A DNA stretch of 64,000 nucleotides from Bacillus atrophaeus (GCF_001584335.1 NZ_LSBB01000001.1:1-64000); one strand, 5' to 3'. Positions 1 through 12,455 are shown, counted from the first letter of the stretch. The notes: generated from the letters alone by a model not told the origin. A program made the numbers and translations.

Positions 1-162
1 GTTTAGTTTTCAAAGAACTTTGTGTGCCGCTCTTGAAGCGACCATTTAATCATAACATTTCAAACTGTCTGGGTCAATACTTTTTTTCGAAAAGTTTTTG
101 ACGCCTGTGCCTTTCTTAAAAGACAACAGAATGAATTATATCATACTTATTCAGACTGTCAA
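1..162 (-). promoter_or_regulatory. Tandem promoters and leader of an rRNA operon
   Basis: Two sigma-A promoters read leftward. P1 has TTGACA (plus positions 157-162), a 16-bp spacer and TATAAT (135-140). P2 has TTGACC (72-77), a 17-bp spacer and TATGAT (49-54). Downstream, the leader ends with a GTTCTTTGAAAACTAAAC-like element (positions 1-18 on the plus strand) that typically lies just before 16S rRNA in Bacillus. The location after gyrA matches the rrnO operon of B. subtilis; the rRNA genes themselves lie outside the window. Confidence 0.85.
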
Positions 163-208
163 AGACTTTTTTTATTTCTTATTGGATCTTGTTTATCTGT
201 TTATAAAA

Positions 209-240
209 AAAGAGGCAGCCTTTGATCGGCTGCCTCTTTT
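209..240 (-). terminator. gyrA terminator
   Basis: A 12-bp perfect stem (AAAGAGGCAGCC/GGCTGCCTCTTT) with a 7-nt loop and flanking T runs lies immediately after the gyrA stop codon. It separates gyrA from the rRNA promoters. Confidence 0.9.
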
Positions 241-2706
241 TTATTCTTCTTCCGGCTCATCTTCTTCTTGAGTCTCGTCATTCTTTTCTACTAATGCTAC
301 TGTGGCCACATGTTCTTGTTCGCCCATACGGATGAGACGAACCCCTTGGGTTACACGGCCTGTTATAGAGATATCTTCAATATCCATTCTGATCAGCACG
401 CCGCTTGCTGTGATGATCATCAGGTCTTCTTCTCCTTTAGTCGCCTTCACCGTAACCAATCGGCCATTGTTTTCTGTAATCTTACATGTTTTAAGTCCCT
501 TGCCTCCGCGGCTCTGGGTTCTGTAATCTTCAGCCGGAGTACGTTTACCGTATCCGTTTTCTGTCACGATGAGGACATGGGAGTCATCTTCTAATATTTC
601 CATTCCGACAACTATATCATCATCAGTCAGTGTTATTCCTTTAACGCCTGCCGCAGTACGTCCCATTTCTCTTACGTCAGATTCCGGGAACCGAATAAGC
701 AAGCCGTTCTTCGTACCGATAATGATTTGTTTTGTGCCGTCTGTGAGACGGACAGCCATCAGCTCATCGTCTTCACGGAGTCCTAAAGCGATAAGACCGT
801 TGTTTCGAATATTTGCGAATTGAGAAAGAGTTGTGCGTTTTGAAATCCCGTGTTTTGTAGTGAAGAATAAGTAGAGCTTCTCATCAAATTCACTTACCGG
901 GATAATCGCGTTAATCCATTCGCCCTTCTCTACTTCAAGCAGGTTTATAATCGGAATTCCTTTTGCAGTTCGTCCGAATTCAGGGATTTCATACCCTTTT
1001 GAGCGATAAACTTTCCCCTTATTGGAGAAGAAGAGTATCGTATCATGGGTGGAAGTCGAAATCAGATGCTCTACAAAGTCATCTCCATTCGTCCCCATTC
1101 CCTGCACGCCTTTACCTCCGCGTTTTTGACTGCGGTAGGTTGAAGCTGGGAGTCGTTTAATATAGCCATTATGTGTCAGCGTAACGACTATATTTTCTCT
1201 TTCTATCAGATCTTCATCTTCAATTGTTTCAAGACCTGCTGTCACAATTTCTGTACGTCTCTTATCATTGAAACGCTCTTTTATCTCTGTCAGCTCTTCA
1301 CGGATAATCTCTAGCACTTTTTCTTCGTTAGCTAAGATTTCTTTAAGCTCTGCAATTAGTTTAACAAGTGATTGATATTCCTCTTCAATCTTTTCACGTT
1401 CCAAGCCGGTTAAACGCTGTAATCTCATATCGAGAATGGCTTGGGCCTGCTTTTCAGTCAGAGAGAACTGTTCGATTAAGCCATTTCTTGCGATCTCAGC
1501 CGTTTGAGAATTCCGGATGAGGGAAATGACTGCATCAAGGTGATCAAGGGCTATTCTTAACCCTTCTAAGATATGGGCTCTTGCTTCTGCTTTTCTAAGC
1601 TCGTAAGCAGTTCTTCGTCTGATTACCACTTTTTGATGATCAAGATAATGCACCAGACACTGCTTTAAATTTAATACCTTCGGCTCGCCGTCAACAAGCG
1701 CCAGCAGGTTAATCCCGAAGGAAGTTTGCAGGGCCGTTTGTTTGTACAGATTGTTCAGGATAACATGTGCATTGGCATCTCGTCTGATTTCAATGACAAT
1801 CCGCATACCGTTACGGTCAGACTCATCACGCAAATCAGTTATTCCTTCAATTTTCTTATCCCTGACAAGATCAGCAATCTTCTCAATTAGACGCGCTTTA
1901 TTCACCTGGTAAGGGAGTTCTGTTACTAAAATTCTTTCTTTCCCTGACGGTGTTTCTTCAATTTCTGCTTTTGCCCGAATCGTAATAGAACCTCTTCCGG
2001 ATTCATACGCCTTGCGGATTCCGCTTCTGCCTAAAATTTGTCCGGCAGTCGGGAAATCCGGCCCAGGAATGAATTCCATCAGCTCTTGGATTGTTATGTC
2101 CTTGTTCTCGCTTACGGCAAGCACTCCGTCAATAATTTCTCCAAGCTGGTGCGGCGGTATATTTGTAGCCATTCCGACTGCAATACCGGCTGCTCCATTT
2201 ACAAGCAGGTTTGGGAATCTTGACGGCATGACAACAGGTTCTCTCTCTGAACCATCATAGTTATCTTGATAATCAATCGTGTCTTTTGTAATGTCTCGCA
2301 GAATTTCCATGGCGATCTTAGACATTCTGGCTTCGGTGTACCGCATCGCAGCGGCTGAGTCTCCGTCTACAGAACCAAAGTTTCCATGACCGTCGACAAG
2401 CATATAACGGTAGTTGAAGTCCTGCGCCATCCTGACCATGGATTCATATACTGCGGAATCCCCGTGAGGGTGGTACTTACCGATAACTTCTCCGACAATA
2501 CGCGCAGATTTTTTATACGCCTTGTCACTGGTCATTCCCAGATCATTCATCGCGTACAAAATCCGTCTGTGAACTGGTTTTAAACCGTCACGGACATCCG
2601 GAAGAGCCCGGGATACGATAACGCTCATTGCATAATCCAAGAAGGATGTACGCATTTCCTGACTGATATTTATTTCACGAACTTGCGGTGTATTTTGTTC
2701 ACTCAT
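241..2706 (-). CDS. gyrA: DNA gyrase subunit A
   Basis: GyrA cleaves and religates DNA in the A2B2 gyrase that introduces negative supercoils. The 821 residues match the B. subtilis length. The N-terminal breakage-reunion domain shows the catalytic tyrosine in [10 protein letters not shown] (near 122-123) and the quinolone-determining stretch [10 protein letters not shown] with the wild-type serine (near 84), so no classical resistance mutation is visible. The C-terminal beta-pinwheel carries the GyrA box QKRGGKG. The tail is acidic (EEDEPEEE), which is normal for Bacillus. A strong Shine-Dalgarno (GGGAGG) precedes the ATG. gyrB lies upstream with its own terminator between them, so gyrA probably has its own promoter. 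Confidence 0.99.
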   Translation of the reverse strand: MSEQNTPQVREINISQEMRTSFLDYAMSVIVSRALPDVRDGLKPVHRRILYAMNDLGMTSDKAYKKSARIVGEVIGKYHPHGDSAVYESMVRMAQDFNYRYMLVDGHGNFGSVDGDSAAAMRYTEARMSKIAMEILRDITKDTIDYQDNYDGSEREPVVMPSRFPNLLVNGAAGIAVGMATNIPPHQLGEIIDGVLAVSENKDITIQELMEFIPGPDFPTAGQILGRSGIRKAYESGRGSITIRAKAEIEETPSGKERILVTELPYQVNKARLIEKIADLVRDKKIEGITDLRDESDRNGMRIVIEIRRDANAHVILNNLYKQTALQTSFGINLLALVDGEPKVLNLKQCLVHYLDHQKVVIRRRTAYELRKAEARAHILEGLRIALDHLDAVISLIRNSQTAEIARNGLIEQFSLTEKQAQAILDMRLQRLTGLEREKIEEEYQSLVKLIAELKEILANEEKVLEIIREELTEIKERFNDKRRTEIVTAGLETIEDEDLIERENIVVTLTHNGYIKRLPASTYRSQKRGGKGVQGMGTNGDDFVEHLISTSTHDTILFFSNKGKVYRSKGYEIPEFGRTAKGIPIINLLEVEKGEWINAIIPVSEFDEKLYLFFTTKHGISKRTTLSQFANIRNNGLIALGLREDDELMAVRLTDGTKQIIIGTKNGLLIRFPESDVREMGRTAAGVKGITLTDDDIVVGMEILEDDSHVLIVTENGYGKRTPAEDYRTQSRGGKGLKTCKITENNGRLVTVKATKGEEDLMIITASGVLIRMDIEDISITGRVTQGVRLIRMGEQEHVATVALVEKNDETQEEDEPEEE

Positions 2707-2888
2707 TAAAAAAACCTCCCTGAAGTATCACATGAAATTATGTGGGAGTAGATCGTCCATTATGATCTTCAATACGATTTCACTATTCTCCATTATATCA
2801 ATAAACTTATGTTTATACACATTAAATTGCTAGAATATACGGGTTTTGCAAGAATTGCCTGAATATATGTCCCTGCCAAGGGCCGCTT

Positions 2889-2930
2889 GAGAAAAAAGCC
2901 TTATTTCTTATTGGAAACAAGGCTTTCTCA
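2889..2930 (-). terminator. gyrB terminator
   Basis: On the reverse strand AGCCTTGTTT pairs with AAATAAGGCT and is followed by a T-rich tail, directly after the gyrB stop codon. Confidence 0.8.
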
Positions 2931-2932
2931 TA

Positions 2933-4861
<1,929 letters not shown>

Positions 4862-4905
4862 TCACCTACACTTTTCTTAAACAATATATTTATTTTAAAG
4901 ATCCG

Positions 4906-5151
4906 CTAAGAATCTATTTCTAACATAAATTGCGCTCGTTTTTTCAGTGTGCTGGAAGATAAGGGGGAGTAATATATATTCTGTATTGTGACTACAATAG
5001 ACTTTGGTGTGCCGTTTACGGACGGCACTACTTTTTGTTTCTGTTTAGCAAGAAACTCTTCGACAATCGGCGACATGTTTACTTTATAATCAAAAATGCC
5101 GACGATGTCCCGTGTGGAAACGACAAAGTCATCACCCAGATGAATATACAA
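4906..5151 (-). CDS. remB: Extracellular matrix regulator RemB
   Basis: This 81-residue DUF370 protein (old name YaaB) matches the B. subtilis length and its place between recF and gyrB. RemA/RemB family members influence biofilm-matrix gene expression; RemA binds DNA directly, whereas the mechanism of RemB is less clear. The start MYIHLGDDFVVSTRDIVGIF is typical of the family. It lies 17 bp after recF in the same direction, suggesting cotranscription. Confidence 0.9.
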   Translation of the reverse strand: MYIHLGDDFVVSTRDIVGIFDYKVNMSPIVEEFLAKQKQKVVPSVNGTPKSIVVTIQNIYYSPLSSSTLKKRAQFMLEIDS

Positions 5152-5168
5152 TTGCTCACCTCATTTCT

Positions 5169-6281
5169 TCACTTCACTAACGCACCGTTTTGCACACGGA
5201 ACATTCCTGCTTGATGTAAGGTTTCGTGATCAATGCCATCTACACTTGTCGTAGTGACAAACGTTTGAACACGGCCTTGGATCGTATGAAGCAAATGCGA
5301 CTGCCGATAGTCATCCAGCTCACTCAGCACATCATCCAAAAGTAAGATAGGGTATTCTCCGATTTCTTCATGAATCAAGTCAATTTCCGCCAGCTTGAGT
5401 GACAATGCCGTTGTCCGCTGCTGCCCCTGAGAACCATATGTTTGCACATCGCGTCCGTTCACATAAAAAAGAACATCATCCCGATGAGGTCCTGACAGCG
5501 TTACACCACGCTCAATTTCTTTTTCTCTTAGCTTTGAAAACGCCCTTTGGTAACTATCTCCTATTTTCGACAAGTCTTCGGGATCTGATACCTCAAGAGC
5601 CGTCTGATACTTCAGCGTCAGTTCTTCAAGCCCTCTTGAAATTCCCGAATGGATCGGCTGCGCCCATTTTTCAAGCTGCGCTGTAAATTGCAGGCGTTTT
5701 ACGACAACCTTTGCAGCTGTCTCGATCAGCTGTTCAGTCAGAACGTCGAGCATTGTCTGGTCAGTCTGTTTCCTGCTTTGCAGCTGTTTCAAAAAATGAT
5801 TTCTTTGCGTAAGAATTTTCTGGTACAGAGAAAGATCGTACAAATAGACTGGAGATACCTGGCCGATTTCCATGTCAAGAAACCGCCGTCTTACTTGCGG
5901 GCTGCCCTTTACGAGATTTAAGTCCTCGGGCGCGAACATAATTGTATTCAGCGCTCCTACATACCGGCTCAGTTTTTGCTGTTCGATATGATTGACCTTG
6001 CCCTTTTTCCCCTTCTTGGAAATGACAAGCTGCATCGGGATCGACCCGTTTTGCTTCATCACTCTTCCCTCTATTTTAGCATAGTCTTTGTCCCACCGTA
6101 TAAGTTCTTTGTCATTTGACGTGCGATGTGATTTCGCCATCGACAAAACATAGATCGCTTCCATGAGATTTGTCTTCCCTTGAGCGTTCTCACCGATGAT
6201 GACATTCACTTTATTTTCAAATTGAAGTTCAGCACGCTCGTAATTACGATAAGACGTTAATTCCAAATTTTGGATATACAA
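5169..6281 (-). CDS. recF: DNA replication/repair ATPase RecF
   Basis: RecF is an SMC-like ABC ATPase that works with RecO and RecR to load RecA at gaps. The 370 residues show Walker [11 protein letters not shown] near residue 32, the ABC signature LSGPHRDD, and Walker [13 protein letters not shown] near residue 310. It lies 15 bp after rlbA and 17 bp before remB, in the usual dnaA-dnaN-yaaA-recF arrangement. Confidence 0.98.
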   Translation of the reverse strand: MYIQNLELTSYRNYERAELQFENKVNVIIGENAQGKTNLMEAIYVLSMAKSHRTSNDKELIRWDKDYAKIEGRVMKQNGSIPMQLVISKKGKKGKVNHIEQQKLSRYVGALNTIMFAPEDLNLVKGSPQVRRRFLDMEIGQVSPVYLYDLSLYQKILTQRNHFLKQLQSRKQTDQTMLDVLTEQLIETAAKVVVKRLQFTAQLEKWAQPIHSGISRGLEELTLKYQTALEVSDPEDLSKIGDSYQRAFSKLREKEIERGVTLSGPHRDDVLFYVNGRDVQTYGSQGQQRTTALSLKLAEIDLIHEEIGEYPILLLDDVLSELDDYRQSHLLHTIQGRVQTFVTTTSVDGIDHETLHQAGMFRVQNGALVK

Positions 6282-6296
6282 ACAATGTCACCTGCT

Positions 6297-6512
6297 TTAA
6301 TTGACGACTTGAAATGAACCAAATCCTTCAATCGCCACCACATCTCCAACATACAGTTTTCTGCCGCGGCGGTTATCGGGTTCATTGTTAACGAATACCT
6401 CATGCTCGCTCAAAAACCATTTTGCCATGCCGCCTGACTGAATAACATCAGCTAATTTCAAGAATTGGCCAAGCGTGATCATTTCTGTATCAATGGAAAT
6501 TGGATTTGCCAT
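6297..6512 (-). CDS. rlbA: S4-domain RNA-binding protein YaaA/RlbA
   Basis: A 71-residue protein with an S4 RNA-binding core (ITLGQFLKLADVIQSGGMAK, then NRRGRKLYVGD). In B. subtilis the homologue YaaA is linked to ribosome assembly. The start MANPISID at 6512 is preceded by GAAAGAGGTC at good spacing; a longer version beginning at 6530 would overlap that site. Located between dnaN and recF as in other Bacillus. Confidence 0.9.
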   Translation of the reverse strand: MANPISIDTEMITLGQFLKLADVIQSGGMAKWFLSEHEVFVNNEPDNRRGRKLYVGDVVAIEGFGSFQVVN

Positions 6513-6610
6513 TATATCGACCTCTTTCAAATATCACTAATATCTAATTGTACTAAAAAATAACGAAATAGGGAAAGGGAAAACTTGTAGGAGCAGGTTC
6601 TGAATAGAAA

Positions 6611-6640
6611 AGCTGCCGGATCGGACCGGCAGCGGAATTG
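6611..6640 (-). terminator. dnaN terminator
   Basis: On the reverse strand GCTGCCGGTCCGATCCGGCAGC folds into a strong hairpin (stem 6611-6632) followed by TTTTCT, directly after the dnaN stop codon at 6649. Confidence 0.75.
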
Positions 6641-6648
6641 TTTTTGAA

Positions 6649-7785
6649 TTAATAGGTTCTGACTGGCAGGATAAGCTGTACGATCGTTTCATCGTTCGGC
6701 GTGCGAATCAGAAACGGTCTCATAGCTCCTGTAAAGCTTACACGAATTTCTGCTCCTTCAAGCACCTTTAATGCATCCAACATATATTTTGGGCTAAAAG
6801 AAATATTTAATTCCTCACCCTCGATTTGATCTGCCAAAACGGCCTCAACCACTTTACCGATCTCAGGAGAGTTAGATGAAATCTCAATGGATTCAGCAGG
6901 TTTTGCAGAAAGCTTAACCACGTTGTTCCGTCCTTCTCTTGCCAAAAGGGATGCACGATCAATCGCTTGGAGAAATTCTTTTGTATTCACAATGATTTCT
7001 GTTTTGCTCTCTTGCGGAATCAGACTTGTCGTGTCGGGATAGTTTCCGTCAAGAAGTCTTGAGAAAAACAAGACATTTTTCGCTTTAAACAACACTTGCG
7101 TTTCTGTGATCACGATATCTACAAGTTCTTGATTGTCGTCCAGAATTTTACTCAATTCAGTTAAGCTTTTTCCTGGGATGACTACGTTGTATGAGCTGTC
7201 TTCAGGAATATCGAGCTTCGCTTTTCTTAATGCAAGGCGGTGGCTATCCGTAGCGATGCATAATAATTCACCGTTTTCCACTTTCCAGTTTACACCTGTC
7301 AAGATTGGGCGTGTTTCTGAGGTGGACACTGCGAATACCGTTTGACGAATCAGGTTTTTTAATAAATCAGTCGGGATTTGAATGGCATGATGTTCTTCGA
7401 TCTGCGGAAGATGAGGATATTCATCTGCATCCAGACCATTTAAATTAAATTCAGCTTTTCCAGAACGGATAATGGTTAAATACTGATTTTGCACTTCAAT
7501 CTCCACAGTGGACATCGGCAGTTTCTTTACAATTTCACTGAAAAAACGGGCTTGCAGCACAATACTGCCGGGCTGTTCTATCGTGATGATTTCTTTATCC
7601 CCTTCTTCTTTTGGGATAAAGGATTCGATTGAGATATCGGAATCACTTCCTGTGAAGGATACTCCTTCATCGGATGCAACAATCTTAATTCCTGTAAGAA
7701 TGGGAATCGTCGTTCTGGATGATACTGCTTTTAATACATCCTGGACACTTTCAACTAAACGATCTTTTTGAATCGTGAACTTCAT
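6649..7785 (-). CDS. dnaN: DNA polymerase III sliding clamp (beta subunit)
   Basis: The 378-residue beta clamp forms a dimeric ring that tethers the replicative polymerases and mismatch-repair proteins to DNA. Three topologically similar domains are seen; the C-terminus LILPVRTY is the conserved clamp end. Ribosome-binding site GTTAGGAGG lies 6-7 bases before the ATG. It follows dnaA across a 183-bp spacer that holds the unwinding half of oriC. Confidence 0.98.
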   Translation of the reverse strand: MKFTIQKDRLVESVQDVLKAVSSRTTIPILTGIKIVASDEGVSFTGSDSDISIESFIPKEEGDKEIITIEQPGSIVLQARFFSEIVKKLPMSTVEIEVQNQYLTIIRSGKAEFNLNGLDADEYPHLPQIEEHHAIQIPTDLLKNLIRQTVFAVSTSETRPILTGVNWKVENGELLCIATDSHRLALRKAKLDIPEDSSYNVVIPGKSLTELSKILDDNQELVDIVITETQVLFKAKNVLFFSRLLDGNYPDTTSLIPQESKTEIIVNTKEFLQAIDRASLLAREGRNNVVKLSAKPAESIEISSNSPEIGKVVEAVLADQIEGEELNISFSPKYMLDALKVLEGAEIRVSFTGAMRPFLIRTPNDETIVQLILPVRTY

Positions 7786-7802
7786 GTTTATCCTCCTAAC
7801 GG

Positions 7803-7968
7803 ATAATAATATATATATATTTTAAAAATAGTAGAAGTACTAGTAGGGCCTGTGGATTTGTGGATAAGTTGTGAAAAAGACAGGAAACACAGCCTATCCA
7901 CATGTGGACAGACTGTGCATGACTTAAGAAAAGTTATTCACACTTTCCCGGGTTTATCCTCGGGCCTA
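7803..7968. other. oriC: oriC part 2 (dnaA-dnaN): DnaA boxes, DnaA-trio and AT-rich unwinding element
   Basis: DnaA boxes are seen at 7851-7859 (TGTGGATTT), 7859-7867 (TGTGGATAA), 7894-7902 (CTATCCACA), 7903-7911 (TGTGGACAG) and 7934-7942 (TTATTCACA). Next to the first pair comes GGCC (7847-7850), then the trinucleotide run TAG-TAG-AAG-TAC-TAG-TAG (7829-7846), then an almost pure A/T stretch (7803-7828). This box / GC / DnaA-trio / AT order is the basal unwinding system described for B. subtilis oriC. Confidence 0.9.
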
Positions 7969-9309
7969 TTATTTAAGCTGCTCTTTAATTTCTTTTACAT
8001 GCTGCTGAAGCTGCTCATCATCAAGCATCATTTTTGATATTTTTTCATGAGCATGAATGACAGTTGTGTGATCACGCCCGCCAAATTCTTCCCCGATTTT
8101 AGGCAAGGAAGAGTCGGTCATCTCCCTTGAGAGATACATTGCGATTTGCCTTGGGAACGCAACGGACTTTGTACGTTTTTTTGCTTTAAAATCTTCGAGC
8201 TTTATATTAAATTGCTGACCTACGATTCGCTGAATTTCTTTTATGGTAATCACTTTCGGTTTTGACGAAGGAATGATATCTTTCAATGCCTCCGCAGCCA
8301 GATCAGCGTTTATATCTTTATTGATTAAGGACGAATACGCTACTACCCGTATAAGCGCCCCTTCAAGTTCCCGAATGTTGCTGTCGATTTGATTAGCGAT
8401 GTAAAGCATCACCTCATTCGGAATATCAAGCCCCTCAGCTTTCGCTTTTTTTCTCAAAATGGCAATCCTTGTTTCAAGATCAGGCGGCGTAATATCCGTA
8501 ATCAGTCCCCATTCAAAACGAGAGCGTAAGCGATCTTCAAGTGTCGGGATCTCTTTTGGCGGTCTGTCACTGGAAATAACGATTTGTTTGCTTTCTTCGT
8601 GCAGCGTGTTAAACGTATGGAAAAACTCTTCTTGGGTTTGTTCTTTTCCCGCTAAAAACTGAATATCATCTATCAAAAGTACATCGACATTTCGATAGCG
8701 ATTGCGGAAATCGACAGCTTTATTATCACGAATAGAGTTGATGAATTCGTTTGTAAATTTCTCAGAAGACAGATAAACCACTTTGGCAGAAGGATTATGA
8801 TCTATGACATAATGGCCGATCGCATGCATTAAGTGCGTTTTTCCCAATCCGACGCCCCCATATATAAATAAGGGGTTGTACGCTTTGGCAGGTGCTTCAG
8901 CTACAGCTAGAGAAGCGGCATGAGCGAAACGGTTTCCAGATCCGATGACGAATGTGTCAAATGTATATTTAGGGTTGAGCATATTTTGAGGAAAATCAGA
9001 CGGTTCTTCTTTTGCCACCTTTTTTATTGGAGGTTTTGGCATAAAGTCTTCTTCGTCTTGATTTTGAGGTATGACAAACTTAATGCTCAATTCTTCCCCG
9101 GTCAATTCATATATAGTATCTGCAATGAGATGCAAGTATCTGGACTCAAGCCAGTCTCTGGCAAATTCATTTGGAGCGGTGATTGTCAGTGTATCTCCTT
9201 GCAGTGCGTGTGCTTTTGTAGATTTCATCCAAGTCTCAAAACTTGGCTTGCTTAATTTTTTTTCAATTTGAACCAAGGCTTGATTCCAAAGGTCTAATAT
9301 ATTCTCCAT
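7969..9309 (-). CDS. dnaA: Chromosomal replication initiator DnaA
   Basis: DnaA is the AAA+ ATPase that opens oriC. The 446 residues have the N-terminal domain I (ILDLWNQAL), Walker [10 protein letters not shown] near 150, Walker [10 protein letters not shown] near 210, and the C-terminal DNA-binding helix-turn-helix with the signature [14 protein letters not shown]. DnaA boxes lie on both sides, consistent with autoregulation. A strong AAAGGAGGG lies about 12 bases before the ATG. It ends inside the oriC part 2 region with no clear terminator, consistent with dnaA-dnaN cotranscription. Confidence 0.99.
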   Translation of the reverse strand: MENILDLWNQALVQIEKKLSKPSFETWMKSTKAHALQGDTLTITAPNEFARDWLESRYLHLIADTIYELTGEELSIKFVIPQNQDEEDFMPKPPIKKVAKEEPSDFPQNMLNPKYTFDTFVIGSGNRFAHAASLAVAEAPAKAYNPLFIYGGVGLGKTHLMHAIGHYVIDHNPSAKVVYLSSEKFTNEFINSIRDNKAVDFRNRYRNVDVLLIDDIQFLAGKEQTQEEFFHTFNTLHEESKQIVISSDRPPKEIPTLEDRLRSRFEWGLITDITPPDLETRIAILRKKAKAEGLDIPNEVMLYIANQIDSNIRELEGALIRVVAYSSLINKDINADLAAEALKDIIPSSKPKVITIKEIQRIVGQQFNIKLEDFKAKKRTKSVAFPRQIAMYLSREMTDSSLPKIGEEFGGRDHTTVIHAHEKISKMMLDDEQLQQHVKEIKEQLK

Positions 9310-9860
9310 TTTCCGGCACGTCCCTCCTTTTCTTTGAATTGGGCCAGCTGATTTCTGTTATAGAACACAAAAAAAGAGCAAATGGCGCATACCATTCGTA
9401 CACATTAAATGTTGAAAACATATAATATAGTAGATAAATAGCTTTTCGACAATTTTCACAGCTTGTGGACAACATTCTACACACCCTGTGTGAAAACAGT
9501 CCACATCTTATCCACAGTTTGTGGATAACGGAAAAAGGTGAGTTCAATAATTAAGAGTTAAAACACAAATATAATATCAAAATAAACGAGAGCTTGCAAT
9601 GGGTCTCATAATCTTATCCACAAACTGTACAAGTTGTTGAAAAAATATTGTCCACAACAGTTAGCAATGTGAAAATGTTGTCGATAACACCTGTGGATAT
9701 TAAAAAAACGCCAAAAAGATATCCACATGGGGTTTTGAGCCTCAAAAAAATCTGGAGATTCATATTTTTTTCGCTAAATTAAGGAATATGAAAAATAAGG
9801 TTTCGAAAGTTAGAAAGGTGTGTTATCCTATTATGGTTGCAAGAAACAAAAGTATTAGTG
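9310..9860. other. oriC: oriC part 1 (rpmH-dnaA): DnaA-box cluster
   Basis: The region is noncoding. Exact consensus DnaA boxes lie at 9508-9516 (TTATCCACA), 9520-9528 (TGTGGATAA) and 9614-9622 (TTATCCACA). One-mismatch boxes lie at 9464-9472 (TGTGGACAA), 9648-9656 (TTGTCCACA), 9679-9687 (TGTCGATAA), 9692-9700 (TGTGGATAT) and 9719-9727 (ATATCCACA). The dnaA promoter must lie within the left part, but I could not assign its -35/-10 with confidence. Confidence 0.93.
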
Positions 9861-9863
9861 AAG

Positions 9864-9893
9864 TTGACAATGAGTAGGTTACGCAAATATAAT
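9864..9893 (+). promoter_or_regulatory. rpmH promoter
   Basis: TTGACA at 9864-9869 and TATAAT at 9888-9893 with an 18-bp spacer, 46 bp ahead of rpmH. It faces away from oriC. Confidence 0.85.
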
Positions 9894-9936
9894 AAGTAAG
9901 ACTGTCTTTAACAGCTATTCCTCGAGGGAGGTGTCA

Positions 9937-10073
<137 letters not shown>

Positions 10074-10074
<1 letters not shown>

Positions 10075-10103
10075 GCCACTGAATAATGTCAGTGGTCTTT
10101 TTT
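10074..10103 (+). terminator. Terminator or attenuator after rpmH
   Basis: GGCCACTGA pairs with TCAGTGGTC across a 6-nt loop and is followed by six T. It begins in the rpmH stop codon. Since rnpA has no obvious strong promoter of its own it may only attenuate transcription into rnpA. Confidence 0.75.
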
Positions 10104-10234
10104 CACGTTAAGAGGGAAAGAAGTTCTATGCGGCGCTGTCAGCTAGAGATGGTTTTTCTCTGGCTTTCAGACGGCCCATATTCTAAATACAGAAATAAAA
10201 GTTTTCCGCCAGCCAGTATCGGAGTGAGTCAAAA

Positions 10235-10582
10235 ATGAAGAAGCGAAATCGTTTAAAGAAAAATGAAGATTTTCAAAAGGTGTTTAAGCACGGAACGTCA
10301 ATGGCGAATCGCCAGTTTGTTTTATATGTGCTTGATCAGCCGGAGGCCGATGAGTTTCGGGCGGGGCTTTCAGTTAGTAAAAAAATCGGAAACGCAGTCG
10401 TTCGAAATCGTGTGAAACGTTTAATCCGGCAAGTTTTACAGGATGAGAAAGACAAACTGAAGCAAAAAGACTATATCATTATTGCGAGAAAACCTGCGAG
10501 TCAGCTGACCTTTGAGGAAACTAAAAAAAGTCTGCAGCACTTGTTCAGAAAATCCTCTTTATACAAGAAATCTTCAAAATAG
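10235..10582 (+). CDS. rnpA: Ribonuclease P protein component
   Basis: The 115-residue basic protein binds the RNase P RNA and helps it cleave the 5' leader of pre-tRNAs. It begins [20 protein letters not shown] and contains the RNR-type signature [14 protein letters not shown]. Length matches the family. It lies between rpmH and the membrane insertase spoIIIJ, as in most bacteria. Confidence 0.97.
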   Translation: MKKRNRLKKNEDFQKVFKHGTSMANRQFVLYVLDQPEADEFRAGLSVSKKIGNAVVRNRVKRLIRQVLQDEKDKLKQKDYIIIARKPASQLTFEETKKSLQHLFRKSSLYKKSSK

Positions 10583-10736
10583 TTATTTCCACTGTTATTT
10601 GTAGTGTTTTAAAAGCGCTTCCTTCTGGTTGGACTGAAAAATCAACACCATTTAAAACTGAAAGATGCTAAAATACATACAAGTGTGTATTTTTTAGGAG
10701 AGTACCTTTGTTATTAAAGATTGATTATAGGAGGAA

Positions 10737-11522
10737 ATGTTGTTGAAAAGGAGAATATGGTTACTACTTAGTATGGTCGGCATGTTAGTGCTTTTAGCTG
10801 GGTGTTCGAGTGTAAAAGAGCCGATCACTGCAAATAGTCCGCACTTCTGGGACAAGTACGTTGTGTATCCATTGTCTGAGGTCATCACGTATGTTGCTAA
10901 ACTGACAGGAGACAACTATGGACTTTCAATTATCATTGTCACAGTTTTAATCCGTTTATTAATTTTGCCGCTGATGATCAAGCAGCTCAGAAGCTCAAAA
11001 GCCATGCAGGCATTACAGCCTGAAATGCAGAAGCTTAAAGAAAAATACAGTTCAAAAGATCAAAAAACGCAGCAGCAGCTTCAGCAGGAAACAATGGCTC
11101 TTTTTTCCAAGCATGGGGTAAATCCATTAGCGGGATGTTTTCCAATTTTAATTCAAATGCCGATTTTAATTGGTTTCTATCATGCAATTATGAGAACACA
11201 GGCAATATCAGAGCATAGCTTCCTATGGTTTGACTTAGGAGAAAAAGATCCTTATTATATTCTCCCAATCGTAGCCGGTGTTGCCACATTTGTGCAGCAA
11301 AAGCTTATGATGGCTGGCAATGCGACGCAAAATCCGCAAATGGCGATGATGCTTTGGATTATGCCGATTATGATCATCGTATTTGCCATCAGCTTCCCGG
11401 CAGCTCTATCTCTTTATTGGGTAGTCGGAAACCTGTTTATGATTGCGCAAACTTTCCTCATTAAAGGGCCGGATCTTAAAAAAGAACCGGAACCGCAAAA
11501 AGCGGGAGGAAAGAAAAAGTGA
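10737..11522 (+). CDS. spoIIIJ: Membrane protein insertase SpoIIIJ (YidC1/OxaA)
   Basis: A YidC/Oxa1-family insertase of 261 residues that inserts proteins into the cytoplasmic membrane and is needed for forespore sigma-G activity. The N-terminus is a lipoprotein signal with lipobox LLAGC (cysteine near 23). Five membrane segments follow, with the conserved arginine in [19 protein letters not shown] and the motif [16 protein letters not shown]. The tail is basic ([14 protein letters not shown]). GAGGAAATG starts the gene; a TTG two codons later has better spacing and is an alternative start. It overlaps jag by four bases. Confidence 0.97.
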   Translation: MLLKRRIWLLLSMVGMLVLLAGCSSVKEPITANSPHFWDKYVVYPLSEVITYVAKLTGDNYGLSIIIVTVLIRLLILPLMIKQLRSSKAMQALQPEMQKLKEKYSSKDQKTQQQLQQETMALFSKHGVNPLAGCFPILIQMPILIGFYHAIMRTQAISEHSFLWFDLGEKDPYYILPIVAGVATFVQQKLMMAGNATQNPQMAMMLWIMPIMIIVFAISFPAALSLYWVVGNLFMIAQTFLIKGPDLKKEPEPQKAGGKKK

Positions 11523-12142
11523 GGAAGGTGACTGCTGCTGGGCAAAATGTCGATGAAGCAGTACAATCCGGCCTTAAAGAGCTTCAATTAACAAAAGATC
11601 AAGTTGAGATCACCGTTATAGATGAAGGAAGTAAAGGCTTTTTAGGGATTTTCGGGAAAAAGCAGGCACTGGTGGAGCTTACTGAAAAAATGGACCCTGT
11701 TCAGGAGACGAAGGCTTATCTGGAACAGGTTTGCGAAGCCATTGCCGGTCCGTCACATGTTATGATCAACGAAAGCAAGAAGACAATTACCTTTCAGATA
11801 AAGGGTGATAAAGCTGCGCTGCTGATAGGGAAAAGAGGCCAAACCTTAAATGCCCTTGAAACACTGACACAGCTTGTCTTAAACCGCTATTCTGATCAAT
11901 ACTGGCATGTGGTGGTTGATGCGGAAAATTACCGGTTAAAAAGAAAAGATACTTTGCGCCAGCTGGCGGTTCGTTTGGCCGATCAAGTGCTCAAAACGAA
12001 AAAGGCGGTTCATTTAGAGCCAATGCCGTCCAGCGAAAGGAAAATCATTCATGACGCCCTTTCAGGTTATGCAAAGCAGATTCATACGTACTCAACAGGT
12101 GAAGGCCAGTATCGCCACCTCGTTATTTCCCATAAAAAATAG
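11519..12142 (+). CDS. jag: RNA-binding protein Jag (KhpB/EloR family)
   Basis: 207 residues with the N-terminal Jag domain ([16 protein letters not shown]), a type II KH domain ([17 protein letters not shown]) and a C-terminal R3H domain ([12 protein letters not shown]). The family partners with KhpA and affects cell elongation in some Firmicutes; in B. subtilis it is the SpoIIIJ-associated protein. It starts with GTG overlapping the spoIIIJ stop, indicating translational coupling, and ends before a strong terminator. Confidence 0.95.
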   Translation: MRKVTAAGQNVDEAVQSGLKELQLTKDQVEITVIDEGSKGFLGIFGKKQALVELTEKMDPVQETKAYLEQVCEAIAGPSHVMINESKKTITFQIKGDKAALLIGKRGQTLNALETLTQLVLNRYSDQYWHVVVDAENYRLKRKDTLRQLAVRLADQVLKTKKAVHLEPMPSSERKIIHDALSGYAKQIHTYSTGEGQYRHLVISHKK

Positions 12143-12146
12143 CATA

Positions 12147-12186
12147 AAACCGAAGCCCGGACAAAACTGAGGCTTCGGTTTTTTTG
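12147..12186 (+). terminator. spoIIIJ-jag terminator
   Basis: AAACCGAAGCC pairs with GGCTTCGGTTT (one bulged region in the loop) followed by a run of seven T. Confidence 0.9.
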
Positions 12187-12296
12187 CGTTGAAAAACTTG
12201 TTTTTCCTATATAATATCACGTTTTTGCCGTTTAAGTTTTTCCTTTTTAGGTGTATGCTGTTGATAAAAAGGAAAGTTAGGAAATAAAATTAATTG

Positions 12297-12354
12297 TTAT
12301 TCACATGTGGATAAGTTAAAGTAGTAAGGGATGAATTTCTTTGTCTGTGGATAA
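12297..12354. promoter_or_regulatory. DnaA-box cluster upstream of mnmE
   Basis: Two exact TGTGGATAA boxes (12306-12314 and 12346-12354) and an abutting TTATTCACA (12297-12305, one mismatch) sit in the 313-bp gap between jag and mnmE. The rest of the gap holds the jag terminator and, presumably, the mnmE promoter. An exact 9-mer twice within 50 bp is unlikely by chance. Confidence 0.6.
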
Positions 12355-12455
12355 CGGAATCTTCCACTTCAAACCAAACTATGTTATCTTTGAGTTTTGG
12401 CATAATAATATATTTTTTATATAGATGATAGAAAAGATAAAGAGAGGTGAACAGC

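Noticed and set aside
963-2583. Open frames on the forward strand through gyrA
   Set aside because: They lie antisense to a fully conserved gene, lack ribosome-binding sites and look like codon-bias shadows.
2386-2583. Quinolone-resistance mutation in gyrA
   Set aside because: The determining region reads [10 protein letters not shown] with the wild-type serine.
7938-7956. TTTCCCGGGTTT resembling a Noc-binding site (ATTTCCCGGGAAAT)
   Set aside because: Only the left half and centre match; the right half reads GGGTTTAT. Not called.
9263-9547. 94-residue reverse frame across the dnaA leader
   Set aside because: It runs through the DnaA-box region with no ribosome-binding site and overlaps dnaA in another frame.
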